From an uncultured Coprococcus sp. (lineage in GTDB: Bacteria > Bacillota > Clostridia > Lachnospirales > Lachnospiraceae): a stretch of 6,262 bases of DNA. Shown piece after piece: positions 6,080-6,262 of this stretch (position 1 is its first letter; each line of letters begins with the position of its first letter). The position numbers and the translations under genes are program-made. The stretch is from the NCBI GenBank assembly GCA_934247115.1, contig CAKQIY010000068.1, positions 1 to 6,262 of the forward strand, written 5' to 3'. The notes beneath the pieces are model-generated. The model worked only from the letters and a program-made list of their open reading frames with translations. It had not been told where the DNA came from and made no database searches.

Positions 6080-6262
6080 TTAAAACTGTTCCTCATCACA
6101 GGCATAACTGCCAAGTATCGTAAATTCTTCTGTCTCGTTCATAAGCTGGAATACTAAAGCCTGTATGTCTTTTCTAAGGAAATTGGCAGACAGCTCCACA
6201 TAGAATCTGTAATTCCAATGCTCCTGCCTGTTCGGCGCCGAATGTATCTCTGTGAGGTTCAC
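6080..6262 (-). CDS. pheA: Prephenate dehydratase, C-terminal ACT domain (partial)
   Basis: Only the last 60 codons are present; the gene enters from the right edge. The frame is open to the edge and the GTG at 6262 is an internal codon, not a convincing start. The fragment reads as the second half of a PheA-type ACT domain: NLTEIHSAP, then WNYRFYVEL (beta strand), a helix, and FTILGSYACDE at the end. These match the family pattern NLTKIESRP...YLFFVDF...VLGSYP. Prephenate dehydratase makes phenylpyruvate for phenylalanine, and this domain normally binds Phe for feedback inhibition. It may be the tail of a fused chorismate mutase/prephenate dehydratase; the missing part would decide. The usual Glu-Ser-Arg-Pro motif is His-Ser-Ala-Pro here. 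The stop lies 30 bases before pyrF, with no terminator between. Confidence 0.72.
   Translation of the reverse strand: MNLTEIHSAPNRQEHWNYRFYVELSANFLRKDIQALVFQLMNETEEFTILGSYACDEEQF

Overview
This 6.3 kb window looks like a chromosomal housekeeping region of a low-to-mid GC Firmicute, most likely a Lachnospiraceae-type clostridium. This rests on Gram-positive Shine-Dalgarno sites, a class 1B dihydroorotate dehydrogenase with its PyrK partner, a long OMP decarboxylase, a lipoteichoic-acid-synthase-like enzyme, and a methionine aminopeptidase that apparently begins with a SEC-C zinc motif. The genus is inference only. Every gene is on the minus strand, so transcription runs from high to low coordinates.

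In order of transcription: the 3' end of a prephenate dehydratase gene (ACT domain, 6262-6080); then, 30 bases on, the pyrimidine cluster pyrF (6049-5123), pyrK (5014-4250), pyrD (4250-3336) and pyrE (3168-2494). Together these encode the last steps of de novo UMP synthesis: PyrD/PyrK oxidise dihydroorotate to orotate with NAD+, PyrE makes OMP, and PyrF decarboxylates it to UMP. pyrK and pyrD are fused by a TAATG stop/start overlap. pyrE is set apart by a 167-base gap holding a near-consensus promoter. A strong rho-independent terminator (2358-2395) ends the cluster.

Below the terminator lies a 700-residue membrane-anchored sulfatase-fold enzyme of the LTA synthase/phosphoglycerol transferase family (2340-238). 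Its only good promoter (2426-2398) abuts the terminator stem, so the transcription start falls inside the hairpin. The last feature is the first 39 codons of a probable SEC-C-bearing methionine aminopeptidase (119-1), cut off by the window edge.

No RNA gene, mobile element, CRISPR array or clearly novel system is visible. The points worth a second look are regulatory: the terminator/promoter overlap with an adjacent 14-bp palindrome, the separate pyrE promoter, an inverted repeat between pyrF and pyrK, and possible read-through from the aromatic amino acid gene into pyrF.
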